A DNA stretch of 64,000 bases from Mya arenaria. Taxonomy: Eukaryota; Mollusca; Bivalvia; Myida; Myidae. This document shows positions 1 to 10,764 of the stretch, piece by piece. A program made the position numbers and the translations under genes. Position 1 is the first letter of the stretch; each line of letters opens with the position of its first letter. Under the pieces are notes generated by a model, which saw only the letters and a list, made by a program, of their open reading frames with translations, made no database searches and was not told the origin of the DNA. The stretch spans positions 13,971,856 to 14,035,855 of the forward strand of contig NC_069136.1 in NCBI RefSeq assembly GCF_026914265.1, written 5' to 3'.

Positions 1-69
1 TGACATGTACGTGAATAAGATACAGCTGAATTGTACTGTTGTTGGCAAAATTGTATTATAAAGTGTATG

Positions 70-345
70 GGTTTGCTAGTTGATACTGGCATTTTTACTT
101 AACCTGTGACATCGTACATTTCATTATAGAAGGGTGGGAGAATGCGTGTTGTCACTGGCCATTTTTACGTTTGCTGTGCCATCGTGACATTCATTTTAAA
201 CATGTAGGAGAATGCTAGTTAATACTGGCATTTTTACCTTCCTCGTGACATCGTACCATTCATTATAAACATGTAGGAGAATGCTAGTTGATACTGGCAT
301 TTTTAACCTTCCTCGTGGCACAGTTCCTTTCATTCTGAACTTGCA
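70..345. repeat. Tandem repeat, about 70-bp unit, four copies
   Basis: The phrase GCTAGTTGATACTGGC or a close variant begins at 75, 144, 214 and 283, followed each time by a T-run and GTGACATCGTAC-like sequence. The spacing of 69-70 bp shows a small diverged minisatellite. It lies in what should be intron 1 of the filamin-like gene. Confidence 0.85.
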
Positions 346-838
346 CAATGAGCACGTACCTGGATGCCGTAATGCTTAAAAAAACCCGCCCATACACGCA
401 CCCGTACATGTGGCGTTTCGCTACCAATTTAATGCAGTGTTAGTGATTGATTTGCTGAGAAATTGTATGTCAGGGCCACATTTGGACTGTTCAATAAGCA
501 TTATACTAGTATATATTCACTTAGTGTCAGCTTAGATATAAGAAAATCTTGTCCGTACAGAGGCTGGTTATGATAGCTAGTAATATATGACACATATGAT
601 TATTTCAAAGTATGCACTTATCATGCATGTATGACTCTATATAAAACAACATGTTTCAACCATTTCTGATTGATACTGTCACCTTCGTTTTTTGTTTTCC
701 CCAGAGGTAATACTTTTTCGAATCACCGCATGCTCGGCCAATACAAACAAACATACATATTGTCTCTCGCCTAATTCCTTAAAGGAGATTGCTGTCTGTA
801 TCAACAATGATCTACGTTAAATACTAACGTGTACTTAC
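346..838 (-). other. Intronic sequence of the filamin-like gene
   Basis: AT-rich sequence following the splice donor at 837-838. I see no further exon or repeat here; the next filamin-like exon must lie beyond the left edge of the window. Confidence 0.5.
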
Positions 839-1148
839 CTATGCTTACTAATGTCACGTGGTCACTGGCGATGGCTTCCAGAGCTATGGTGATATTGTGA
901 AGCTTCTCGTGATTATGGACAGGCTGGCGGACGCAGCCGTTCAACTTCCGGCGCTGCAGTGTCTCAACGAGTGCTACGAGTATCACGCCATCCGCAAAGT
1001 CCGTCCGGATGTCGAAAATCGAATGCCCCTCACCCTTGAGCTGTTCGTTGACCCAGTTCTTGAAAGTGTTTCGTTGGATCTCCACCCACTGAGAGCTACT
1101 CGACACGTGCAGCTGGGGAACGCCCCCATTTTGCAAGAACGCTGTCAT
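839..1148 (-). CDS. Filamin-like protein, first coding exon (calponin-homology domain CH1)
   Basis: The exon starts at an ATG (1148-1146) and reads 103 codons plus one base to a clean donor (g|GTAAGT, minus strand, donor at 838-837). After a roughly 20-residue leader it shows the first half of an actinin-type actin-binding domain: WVEIQRNTFKNWVNEQLK, then TDFADGVILVALVETL, then NITIALEAIASDHVTLVSIG. These match the CH1 helices of filamins, which crosslink F-actin under the membrane. The phase-1 break at a Gly/Asp codon after VSI fits the position in CH1 where the next exon should resume. The second half of CH1, CH2 and the Ig repeats lie left of the window. Alpha-actinin, spectrin or another CH1-CH2 protein is possible, but the WVEIQ-NTF wording favours filamin. 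The family call is from memory of the domain, not from a search. Confidence 0.82.
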
Positions 1149-1911
1149 TCTGTGTTGAATTTTACGACTATCTATCCAGGGGGCTACATTTTACAAAAAA
1201 AGCACGTATATTCCATGCTGGTTATTATCCGGTTTAATTTCAGATGCTTTAACCCGCCTTATGGTGATCGAAATTTGATATCCGAAAAAAATGCAGCGAA
1301 CCAATTTTCAGATGGCGTGAAAATAGCCTATCCTGTGACTAGTTTAACCTCTTTTTGACATTAGCATAACATTACCTTAGGATGTTTGTTAAACAAATCG
1401 GTGATATAATACTTAAATCCGAATCAGTGTTATAAAATAAATTCCACCAGTTAAGAAATCAACACTGTTTTATTGTTCACTGACAGGTCGAATTAATTAT
1501 TCTTAAAATACAACGATATTGTATACATTCGCTTGTCATAACTTAAAACTTACTCGGCCCTATTAAATCCACATTTTATGTTGTTGAATTCGTAAGTAGC
1601 TTAACCAGTGGGCTTACAGATTCTCCTTCCGAAAAATCCTGATTCAAAACTTAACAGAGCGCTCAGGAGCATCCATACATATTGAAACAAACTTCAGCCG
1701 AAAACATGAAAATAAACTTCGAGAGTCACTGAACCATTATAGAAATGTCCAAATTATTTATATCATTCATATGATCGACAAGCAACCGATACATCAAGCT
1801 TAATTTAAAGTTATATTTGAAATATGAAATAACCAAGCTAGACATTGTGCATTTAAATTGAACTGATGAATTGGATTTTTTTAAATTTAAATTTGATAAT
1901 TGTTTATATCT
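1149..1911. other. Upstream flank of the filamin-like exon; no feature seen
   Basis: AT-rich sequence 5' of the filamin-like start codon. It should contain the 5' UTR or an upstream intron, but I see no convincing TATA box, CpG block or acceptor that fixes either. Confidence 0.4.
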
Positions 1912-1944
1912 ACTGATGAAGGCATAACGCCGAAACGTATAAGA
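1912..1944 (+). other. Hammerhead-like core or retroelement C-terminus motif
   Basis: The sequence CTGATGAAGGCATAACGCC is followed by GAAACGT. It contains the two conserved hammerhead ribozyme strings, CTGATGA and GAAA, around a GGC/GCC stem, but with one extra A before the stem. The same bases read as the peptide TDEGITPKRIRLY followed by TAA, so this may simply be the coding end of a retroelement. Penelope-like elements are known to carry hammerhead motifs. The stem III and stem I needed for activity are not convincing here. Confidence 0.4.
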
Positions 1945-2062
1945 CTTTACTAAGATAATAAACTTTACTAAGATAATAAACTTTACTAAGATAATAAACT
2001 TTACTAAACTTTACTAAGATAATAAACTTTACTAAGATAATAAACTTTACTAAGATAATAAA
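1945..2062 (+). repeat. 18-bp tandem repeat, each unit with AATAAA
   Basis: Six full units of CTTTACTAAGATAATAAA (starting at 1945, 1963, 1981, 2009, 2027, 2045) and one 10-bp partial unit at 1999. Each unit has an in-frame TAA and the polyadenylation hexamer AATAAA, so this looks like an amplified retroelement 3' end directly after the motif at 1912-1944. Confidence 0.9.
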
Positions 2063-2489
2063 CTTTTCGTGTTTGTGCGGTTTATTTTATTCATATTTAA
2101 ATCAAATTTCTGAATTTACATGCATTATACTTTTTTGTTACTTCAAGTACTAATCTTAAAACAGAGTTTTTATTTAATAACCAGGCTAATCTGAACAACA
2201 ATACTGTATAATTATGTGCTCTAAGATTTAATTAATTCGTTTGAGTTTAAAGCTTTAAGCCACAGTCTAAGATTTTGAGAGCTTTCGTATATAGAGAACA
2301 GAGCTTGTAAGTGTGTTCACAAATAAAAGGTGTGTTAATATTTAATGAATTAATTGGACTAATAAGCCTTGGACTTACGTTTTTTTTTTAAGAAAACTTG
2401 CATCAATACTTCCCATACAGCCATGTATACAAAATAGTCATATAGATGTATGGTCAAGCTTGTACGTTGACAAATACTTCACGCTATGC
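2063..2489. other. No feature seen
   Basis: AT-rich intergenic sequence without a supported reading frame or repeat. Confidence 0.5.
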
Positions 2490-2819
2490 TTTAAAGCTGC
2501 ACTTTAACAGATTTATTGTTTTGACAGCTTTTTTGTGTCTTGAAATGAGCCCATCTTTGCGTTAATATCTTATAACCAGTGATATAAGACTGCTGACATA
2601 AGATCAGGTCGCAGTTGTTCATATTTCAGTGCAAACATTAATGTTTTATGGCTAATTTAAGAAAAACATATCCATTTTTGAACATAAATATGAAAACCTT
2701 CGTTATCATTTAATCAGCAGTCTACATCACTCGTTTCTATGCATTTTCACAAAAGTTGGTTTGTTCCAAGACAAAAACAAGTTGTCAAAACGTCCAATCT
2801 GTGAGAGCGCAGCTTTAAA
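2490..2819. mobile_element. Palindromic MITE, family A, copy 1
   Basis: A 330-bp element with imperfect terminal inverted repeats: TTTAAAGCTGCACT at the left and its complement GCGCAGCTTTAAA at the right, extended inward by GTTTTGACAGCTT and AAGTTGTCAAAAC. Internal halves also mirror each other (GATATAAGACTGCTGACA against TCAGCAGTC). Further copies are at 37468-37831 and 45909-46261. There is no coding capacity, so it depends on a transposase in trans. Confidence 0.85.
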
Positions 2820-3510
2820 ACTTACTAGACAATGATAGTTGCAATCTTGGTTTTAAACGTCTGGCTAGATGTAATAGGATTTATAAAGTATATGTGGTTT
2901 GTATCATGTGGAAATTAGGAAAATACATGTTTCATCCGACTATGATGTAAATATTTGGTTAAAATAGTCTACAACTGAAATATCCGTATTTTTCTTAAGG
3001 AAGTGGAAAGTTTTTTCTCATAAAAAGTAATTTAATACACACTTAAGTTGTGGTAGCTATTATCGTAACACTTGATAAATTACTCGATGTGCATTCCGTC
3101 CTGCTATCAATATAAACAATCATTCTAGTTGTAATATTTGTTTAATGTCAATCGCTCGCATCAATGAACGTTTAAAACAGGATTTAAAGAGAGAGGGGGG
3201 TAACTTGATTATCATGAAGAGTTTTGTTTGGGCAGTTATCTACCTTTTCAAATATACATTTCTTTTCAAACGTTTGGGAGGTCTTGAAAATTGTGCGTTT
3301 ATAGTTTCAAAATTTATTCTACAAGTCAAACATGATGTTTGTAATTGTTCTAATTCAAAGAAAACAACAAATTCAAATACATCCAAACTTTGAGATCAAC
3401 ATAGTGTAAGTTATATGATAAATACAAAAATAAAACCTTATTTATATTATATACATCTAACATCTACTAACATGGAAAATATTGCACAAAACACCAAGTT
3501 TGCGTGCACA
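2820..3510. other. No supported feature
   Basis: AT-rich sequence between the MITE and the 3' end of the B-box gene. An open frame of 82 codons at 3145-3393 (+) resembles nothing I know, has no context and is not called. Confidence 0.45.
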
Positions 3511-3516
3511 TTTATT
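3511..3516 (-). promoter_or_regulatory. Candidate polyadenylation signal of the B-box gene
   Basis: TTTATT on the plus strand is AATAAA on the minus strand, about 185 bases past the stop codon at 3702-3704. It is the first such hexamer downstream. Confidence 0.5.
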
Positions 3517-3701
3517 TGTACACAACACTTCAGACGTGCAAATTAAACGCTTCATTAAATTAGTTTTGGCAACTTTGCGGAAAATCCCCATTTACCACTT
3601 AACCACACAACACTGCACAATCAAACAATGAATAGCAAGCAATTTCATTTTTTTTTTCAAACTTATGAAGTATTTCGCTAGACGTATGAACTGTTATACA
3701 T

Positions 3702-6173
3702 CTACTGCCTGGAATATACATGTATAGGCTTAGGGGGCGCCACTACTGCATCATAGCGCATTTGCGTAACCAATAGTTGGTTTCCGGCCGAGTTAAAGCA
3801 GAGAGCGCGCGGGTTCTCCAATCGACCAATCACTGACTGTTTTACAACATGACCTTCCATATTGAGAGTCAGCACGCGGTGCTGGTCGCGATCGCAGACG
3901 TATAGAATGTGGTCAAGAATTTTAAGGCCCGTGGGTTTGAATCCCTGGTACGAAAACTCCCACAACCGTCGGCCGTCTACTTGAATGGCGAGAATTCGCT
4001 GATGACCGGCGTCGGATACGAACAAGGTGGTGCCGGAGCGGTCAACGGCGACGTACTCTGCCTGGAGGAAGAGACCTTGTCCAGCATTGTCTTTCTTCAG
4101 GCACGTGACAGCCCGACCCTCGTCCGAGAGGACCCAGACCTCGTCGCCGCAGCAAACGGCGTAGTTGCCTCCGCCGCGCGCGATGCCGTAGCAGACCATA
4201 TCGCATAGTACCCCTAGATCCGCTACTGTCGTCATGCTGTCGCCAGTGATCAATATAAACTTCAACACTCGCTCACTCTGAAGACTCACCACTATTTTGT
4301 TATCGCTCAGGACGATAACGTCAAATGGTCTAGATTCTAGCTTCATTTCGGTGATGAAGCGGAAATTCCGGTCGTACAACTGCACTGTATAATGCTCTTG
4401 GTCGATAAGAACAGCTCTCCCGTCATTCAGGACGCCGGCGCCAGACAAAAGCCGCTTAGATCCGATACCATGAGACGAGAATGAAATTGTGTGTACCCAA
4501 CGTGCCGTGTTCTCCTCGTCCGAAGCGCCCTGAGGTTTCAGCATGGACGGCGTGAAAGTCCCAGATTCTTCAAGCGCATGTCCGTCAGTGTATCTAAAGT
4601 GGTCATTGCTGTAGCGATCGTAAGATGGTGGACCTGGATTACGATCATTTGAGCTCGGGCTGTGTTCAGAATGGGTTTGGTATGTGTTTGGGGACCGCTG
4701 TGGACTGTTGGTGTTCGCTCTGGGCGGTTTTGGCACTTCATTGATCTGTACTGCAGCGAATGACCGACCGAAGTTAGTGTCCGCCTCCTTGACATACACA
4801 GGCTGGGCCTGCGCTGATGGCGACCAAGGCGACCTTGGCCGGTCTGCTGGAGGGGACTGAACCTCTGGCATCATGCGACGCTGTTGGAATGAGTGGGCGG
4901 GATTACTGTGGTATAGCGTGTCCGGCCTATTTTGGTTAGCGTTCCCTACAAGGCTAGGTTGACTGCGGGTCGGAACGGGTGAGCGACGGTCTCCATTCGC
5001 ATCCTGTTGTTTCAAAGTCCGGTATGGAGCAATTGCGTTGAACCTATCAACGTCGCGAGATTTCGGACTTGGTGAATAGTTCTGGTTTTCGGTAGGCGGC
5101 GTAGACATTGGCCGGGGAACAAACTCTCGTCTTTGGGTTTCGACTCGGGGGCGACTGTACACTTCTGGCGTCTCAGGGCGCGGCAGCGCTCGCATAGGCA
5201 AGACTCGGCGGTCACGATTTTGGTTCCCAGGAGCCGGAAAGTCGAAATGGAAGACGGAATCAGCTCCGTTATTGTGATCTCGCATCATTGCTTGCATTTG
5301 TCTCTGGCGGTCCCGCTGCCATCTCTCACGCGCAGAGGGCGGCGGGTCATCCCCCTGATACAGCTGTGTGGTGCTACCTGCTTCACTGGTTCCACGAGAG
5401 TCTGCGATTGGCACAAAAGGTGGCGGGTCGTTGACGGGTGTTGACATGGTGGAGCGCGGCACGCGGACTGTGCCGCTCTCATCGGACAGAATGACCTGCC
5501 CTAGATTCTTAAAATGACGTAGAAATGAGGCAACATGTGGAGAAATGATGAATTTAAAATCAACCTCACGGAATAGTTTCTTGACCATAGTTTCTACATC
5601 CTTTTCGTCATTTTCTTGATGTTTCTCCTTTATGACTGAGTAAATAAGATCAATTTCAGAATACTTCATACACTGTGATACCGACTCATGTTTTTTACGC
5701 ACATCTGTACAAGTGCCCTCTAATTTTGAGATTTCAGAATCCAATGCATCAGCCTCCCTAGCTTGCATATTATGCACGCTCTCCATCAAAACACGTTCTC
5801 CGTGTTTCACCAAGTCCATAACCTTCCCCGTAACTTCATGTATCTCATTTTGTATCTCCTGCACATTCGTCTCCAGCAGCTTCTTCGCAGCCTTCCTTTC
5901 CACTATCGCATTTTCAACGATCGCGATTCTCTGCGCATGCGTGTCGATTACCCTTTTGGCCTCTTCTTTTTTCTGCTCGGCCGCCTCCACGATGGTAAGG
6001 ATATCATCGCAGCTCCGGTGGCGCTTCACGGCACACACGGAACACAGCAGCAGTTCGTGCTTGCTACAGAAGAACTTCAGACGTTTACGGTGCGTAGTGC
6101 ATCTTGGGACTCCGTCTGCATTCAGTGACGTCACGGACTGGGACTTACTCAGTACCACGTGCTCCGCTGACAT
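3702..6173 (-). CDS. B-box / coiled-coil / propeller-like protein (TRIM-related, no RING)
   Basis: A single uninterrupted exon of 823 codons. I start it at ATG 6173-6171 (peptide MSAEHVVLSKSQ), because the longer frame crosses a splice acceptor at 6192-6191. Residues 25-55 form a complete B-box type 2 zinc site in the usual spacing: C25, H28, C36, H39, C44, C47, H52, C55. Residues about 58-200 are charged and heptad-like (EQKKEEAKRVIDTHAQRI), a probable coiled coil. Residues about 245-560 are rich in Pro, Ser, Arg, Asn and Gln and look disordered. From about 565 to the end the sequence has repeated beta-strand blocks of the NHL/six-bladed propeller kind (VAVDRSGTTLFVSDAGHQRI, LYVCDRDQHRVLTL). 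TRIM proteins with NHL repeats are often E3 ligases, but no RING precedes the B-box here, so ligase activity should not be assumed. Such genes are expanded in bivalves; role and partners are unknown. Confidence 0.88.
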   Translation of the reverse strand: MSAEHVVLSKSQSVTSLNADGVPRCTTHRKRLKFFCSKHELLLCSVCAVKRHRSCDDILTIVEAAEQKKEEAKRVIDTHAQRIAIVENAIVERKAAKKLLETNVQEIQNEIHEVTGKVMDLVKHGERVLMESVHNMQAREADALDSEISKLEGTCTDVRKKHESVSQCMKYSEIDLIYSVIKEKHQENDEKDVETMVKKLFREVDFKFIISPHVASFLRHFKNLGQVILSDESGTVRVPRSTMSTPVNDPPPFVPIADSRGTSEAGSTTQLYQGDDPPPSARERWQRDRQRQMQAMMRDHNNGADSVFHFDFPAPGNQNRDRRVLPMRALPRPETPEVYSRPRVETQRREFVPRPMSTPPTENQNYSPSPKSRDVDRFNAIAPYRTLKQQDANGDRRSPVPTRSQPSLVGNANQNRPDTLYHSNPAHSFQQRRMMPEVQSPPADRPRSPWSPSAQAQPVYVKEADTNFGRSFAAVQINEVPKPPRANTNSPQRSPNTYQTHSEHSPSSNDRNPGPPSYDRYSNDHFRYTDGHALEESGTFTPSMLKPQGASDEENTARWVHTISFSSHGIGSKRLLSGAGVLNDGRAVLIDQEHYTVQLYDRNFRFITEMKLESRPFDVIVLSDNKIVVSLQSERVLKFILITGDSMTTVADLGVLCDMVCYGIARGGGNYAVCCGDEVWVLSDEGRAVTCLKKDNAGQGLFLQAEYVAVDRSGTTLFVSDAGHQRILAIQVDGRRLWEFSYQGFKPTGLKILDHILYVCDRDQHRVLTLNMEGHVVKQSVIGRLENPRALCFNSAGNQLLVTQMRYDAVVAPPKPIHVYSRQ

Positions 6174-6190
6174 TTCCGAACCGCAGATTT
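6174..6190 (-). other. 5' UTR end and splice acceptor of the B-box gene
   Basis: On the minus strand the sequence CTGTTTTTTTTCAG ends at 6191, a strong polypyrimidine tract plus AG. It implies a 5' UTR intron upstream and leaves 17 bases of leader before the ATG at 6173. Confidence 0.75.
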
Positions 6191-6192
6191 CT

Positions 6193-7241
6193 GAAAAAAA
6201 ACAGGTTGCTATTATAAAAAAATGCATCTTTATAATTTGATTTATTTACCTCGGTAGACTGCTGTAAATTTGTCACATTTTTGCTCAATTACTGTCTATG
6301 AATTCGCTTGATCAGCTGTCATAAATATCTTAAAGTACGAATATTGAGAAAATTCACATACCGACTGATTTTTTTCGTCCATTTCATAATGCATACACAT
6401 TTATAATCCCGATATTTTATCAAATGTTTAGATACGCAATACGTAACATTCTTTCGGAGTGTTTGAACAATGTGCAACCTTCAAGTTGTTTAATTAATTA
6501 TATTGATATCGGATAATTAGGAACAGCTGTATTTGAATGACAATACTTATTCACCAATATAACTTAAACCTACTTGACTTTATATATCATAATAAATGCA
6601 AAAGTTCATATAGAAAACAGCATAACAATTGTATAACATACCTTTCTCAACCAATATATCCTTAGTCCTTCGTTTTCTTATTGTGCTGGAGAAATTCTTC
6701 TATCTAATTGATACATTATCCATGTAAAAATACTTAGTGGTTAAAACTACTTGTCCCTTTCATTTCAATTATTTTCACTATCGTTTGTCGTTAGATATAG
6801 TAGCTAGCAAAATAATAGATTGACATTCAGATTACAATGTTTAAGATTCACTTTTCTGCCTTAAAACAAAGCGTATAGGTAAAGTGATTGTATTCACACA
6901 TTATATGGTCTAAATGCGAGGGACTATTTTGTCATTAAGAAAGTCAATATATTTAGACATTGGATCACATTTAATGGGTTTCTTTTCTTTCAACTTAAGT
7001 ATTGCAAAAAACTAAGGTACGTTTAAACAAGATCGCTTCAAACAAGATATTGAACTAGCGTTTCAAACGAGATCTAACAAAAGCGATATGGATAGATTTA
7101 TAAACATTGTAACAAAAAGGTTATATTCACGCACGCGAATGTTTAACATACATGAATGGACATAATTGAATACAAACAACGCCTTCAACGATTAAATGTT
7201 AGATATACAACATGTACTGGACTTGATTGTTTATTATTATT
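6193..7241 (-). other. Probable 5' UTR intron or upstream flank of the B-box gene
   Basis: AT-rich sequence without coding signal. The first, noncoding exon and the promoter are not identifiable by eye. Confidence 0.45.
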
Positions 7242-7258
7242 ACAGTAGTAGTAGTAGT

Positions 7259-7345
<87 letters not shown>

Positions 7346-7426
7346 AAGTAGTAGTAGTAGTAGTAGCAGTAGCAGTAGCAGTAGCAGTAGCAGTAGCAGT
7401 AGCAGTAGCAGTAGCAGTAGCAGTAG

Positions 7427-7505
<79 letters not shown>

Positions 7506-7535
7506 AAGTAGTAGTAGTAGTAGTAGTAGAAGTAA

Positions 7536-7568
<33 letters not shown>

Positions 7569-7569
7569 C
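7242..7569. repeat. AGT trinucleotide microsatellite
   Basis: About 330 bp of nearly pure (AGT)n with a central block of alternating CAGTAG hexamers at about 7366-7425 and scattered AGA interruptions. It makes long artificial open frames (poly-Ser, poly-Leu, poly-Thr) that are not genes. Confidence 0.98.
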
Positions 7570-7905
7570 CAGGCCGCTAACTTCACGTCGCTAGGCCGCT
7601 GAAGTGCGCGATCGACTTTTTTGAAAAAAAGAAAAGAAAAACGCTTCAGAGTGATAATTTGTGCATATAAACAGTAAATATATCATTGATTAAGAAGATC
7701 AGGCATGTTTAATGCTTTGAAATAGCTGACTGCTTAATCGACTTTTGGGGAAAAAATATGTTGATATGATTTATTTTAGGCCGCTAGGCCGCTAATTTCA
7801 CGCCGCTATGCCGCTAGGTCGCTGAAGTGCTTGATCGTCTTTTTGGAAAAAAAGTTGCAAAACGCTTCAGAGTGATAATTTGTGCATAAAACAGTTAATT
7901 TAAAA
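7570..7905. repeat. Duplicated GCCGCTAGG-containing block
   Basis: Two related segments. Each begins with GGCCGCTAACTTCACG-like sequence, continues with GGCCGCTGAAGTGC and an A-run, then AACGCTTCAGAGTGATAATTTGTGCAT (first about 7570-7680, second about 7780-7900). They belong to the same repeat as the array at 8050-8220. Confidence 0.8.
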
Positions 7906-8049
7906 TTGTTTTAGAATAAAAGGTAAAGAAAAATATTCTGAATAGATAACAATTTAAGGCCGCTTTGTAACTATATGAATAAAAAACCTTGATTTATCAT
8001 TGTTTTAAAAAAACACATTAACAATTGCTTGGAAATAGAAAAAAATAAT

Positions 8050-8220
8050 TAGGCCGCCAGGCCCGCTAGGCTGTTAGGCCGCTAGGCCGACAACTTCACG
8101 CCGCTAGGCCGCTAACTTCACGCCGCTAGGCCACTAGGCCGCTAACTTCACGCCGCTAGGCCGCTAGGCCGCTAACTTCACGCCGCTAGGCCGCTAGGCC
8201 GCTAGGCCGCTAACTTCACG
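8050..8220. repeat. GCCGCTAGG tandem array
   Basis: Nine-base units GCCGCTAGG alternate with GCCGCTAACTTCAC, giving at least six copies of the longer phrase. It is GC-rich within AT-rich surroundings. Confidence 0.92.
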
Positions 8221-9736
8221 TACATCTAACACACCACCACTAGGCAATAGCTTTATTATTGTTTTTATTCAACAAAAACATCGAATACACCGATTTTGAC
8301 ATTCGAATACAAAGCGTTCGATCGAATACTCGTTTGCATCCATAAATTATAAATAAAACAACTTTAATATCTTGATTTCAAGAGCTTAGATAAACACACA
8401 AATAAATATCTTCTGAAGGAATGTAAAAAAAACAAGACACTCTATAGACAGAAAGAGTACATTTTCAAATAAGGTAACGCTTACAACTATTTCGAGTAGG
8501 CGGAGCTTGAAATACCGGCAAAAGGCCAAAATTCCAAACGATAAAGCTTAGCACTTAGTAAAGGCCGCTGCGCCGTTTTATAGTGCCAGAGTTTTTTATC
8601 TTTAGATTTACGGGATATTTTTCAACACTTGTTAAGGTGGAGGAAATAATAATAAAAATAAAATCAATAAATGTCTTGAATTTCTCGACGATTTGATTTC
8701 AAAAAAAAAAATCATAAGCATCGGAATGTATTTATAGTAAAACCTTTCTTTATAGCAACAGAAATCGCGAGAAATAAGGGGTATGACATTGACTAATTAC
8801 TTTCACTTTTGGCAGGACGTTGTTATGCTAACGGGTACTTGTTCTGTTTCCCGCGTATTTTCGCGTGGTTTATGTGGTATTGAAGTAAATAGACAGATAA
8901 TGAAAGACAATCGCTACACCAGTTTGTTCTGAGATATGGGTTACAGAACACTAATTTTAATTATTTCTTTACGTTGGAGCAACGTTCGGCGGAAAAATAA
9001 AAATAAAACTAATTTAATTTTTAAAATTTAATTAGTCGGCGCCCATAAGGTGCAAGATATTGCTCCAACTTTGGGACCAGTTCGTAAATTGCAGAACAAT
9101 GCTTTCGATATTTTCCACGTTGCACGAAAAAAGTGAAGAACAGTGTGTTTTATAAAAATATACACTTTAATTGATAATGAAATCTTAAATTATAACGGCC
9201 CTGATTATTGTTTTTTTTAAAACTTTGATTTTAAATATCAACTTCGCCCCGAATAGATGAAGGTTACACGGTACTGTAACAATATATATATATATATGTT
9301 TCCCAACTTCCTACGCAGTAATCTCCCTTAGCGAGCAGCGAAAAAGGGAGCTTTGAAATTCTAACAATGAGTTTAATTGTTGGTTTTGAAAAAGTCAGTC
9401 AAAATAATGAATTCCATATTATTTCCTCAGATTGCATACTAGTCTTTATTACCCCCGTTCTATAAACACATAACAGTAAAGTGTATTCACAAAAACAAAT
9501 ACAATTGTAACAATGTTATCAACCATGATGTCCTTCAAACATATGTATACCTAACATGTTATCATTGAAATAAACAACAACTCTTTTCTTGGTTATCTAC
9601 ATGCATCTTTTTCTTCTTATTTTATTGCACCGACTTGACGCTTTGCATCAATATTTTTTTTACTACTGAAGTTGCTCCGTAGAAGAACGGAAACATAAAA
9701 TAATTGACAATCTCTCGGTCGTTTTTGTATCATTAT
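8221..9736. other. No supported feature
   Basis: AT-rich sequence with a short (TA)n at about 9280-9297. No exon or larger repeat recognised. Confidence 0.45.
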
Positions 9737-10200
9737 GTCCGCCGCTGCGATGACCACTTCCTTCGGGTGATGAGTAAAGTAGTATTTTTTAAACGAAACG
9801 TTTTAGAGTTTTGATTATTAAAGTATCGTAGTGGAATATCAAAAACAAGGACTCAATACACTAGAAGTGTAGGTCGTTTGCATCTTATAACTAGAAGGCA
9901 ATTTTGGAAAACGATTCTGCAGTTTGGAGCAGATTAAGTGTGGTAGTCAGTATCTATGTTCTTATTACGTCCGCCGCTGCGATGACCACTTCCTTGTGAA
10001 AATGAGTAAAGTAATTTTTCTAAACGAAACATTTTAAGCTTTTGAATATTTAAGTATCTTAGTGGAATATCAAAAACCAGGACTCAATACATCAGATCAG
10101 ATGTCCTTTGCATCTTAAAACTATATTGCAATCTTGGAAAAGATACATAACTACTTTTCAGCAGTTTGGAGCAATTTAAATAGTCAGTTTTTATGTACTG
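9737..10200. repeat. Tandem duplication, 232-bp unit
   Basis: GTCCGCCGCTGCGATGACCA begins at 9737 and again at 9969. The two units stay alignable throughout, sharing GTGGAATATCAAAAAC, GGACTCAATACA, TTTGCATCTTA and CAGTTTGGAGCA. They differ by many substitutions and small indels, so the duplication is not recent. Confidence 0.9.
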
Positions 10201-10764
10201 TTTAGTTATCGACGAATTGCACAGCGATTAATTGATATTGACCTAAGCGTCCTGACAAGTTTCTTTAGTAGGTCCACACGAATGCCACCAGAACTGACTT
10301 TCCCGTTTGTAATTGTTTTTTTACAAATGGCTCAAATCATGGGATTATTTCATGAATAGATCTATAAGTAACTGGATCTTTTTCTTTTTGTAGAATGCTC
10401 TTACAACCGCTAAAACTGAACGACGTTTTTATCAGAAAAAAATCTAACTGTGTCGTGTCGATTTGAGACAATAGTTTGAATCCTTATAGGGCACTGTATG
10501 CGTTACCATGCGTATAGCAATTAACTCTGGTGTAGATTAATGGCGAATTATTTATAGGAGCGGATAATCGAAATTGGAACGTACTTGTAAGAAAAGCCAT
10601 CAGCACCGTGCCCAATAATACATATTGTATGAACAACGACTGTAGATATTAAAGAAAACAACTTGAAAACTCGTAAATTATACAAACATGTAGAGTCGAC
10701 CCCATGCATTTTCGTTTGTTATAGCCGAATTTCGTGTTGTGAAGTATGTCGGATAAGATAATAG
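10201..10764. other. No supported feature
   Basis: Intergenic sequence; nothing recognised on either strand. Confidence 0.45.

Noticed and set aside
858..1358. 166-codon plus-strand open frame
   Set aside because: It overlaps the minus-strand filamin-like exon, whose peptide clearly matches a CH domain; the plus frame is its shadow.
3909..6240. Several plus-strand frames across the B-box gene
   Set aside because: Antisense shadows of a GC-richer coding exon; none has a domain.
7185..7586. Poly-Leu/poly-Thr and poly-Ser open frames
   Set aside because: Translation of the AGT microsatellite.
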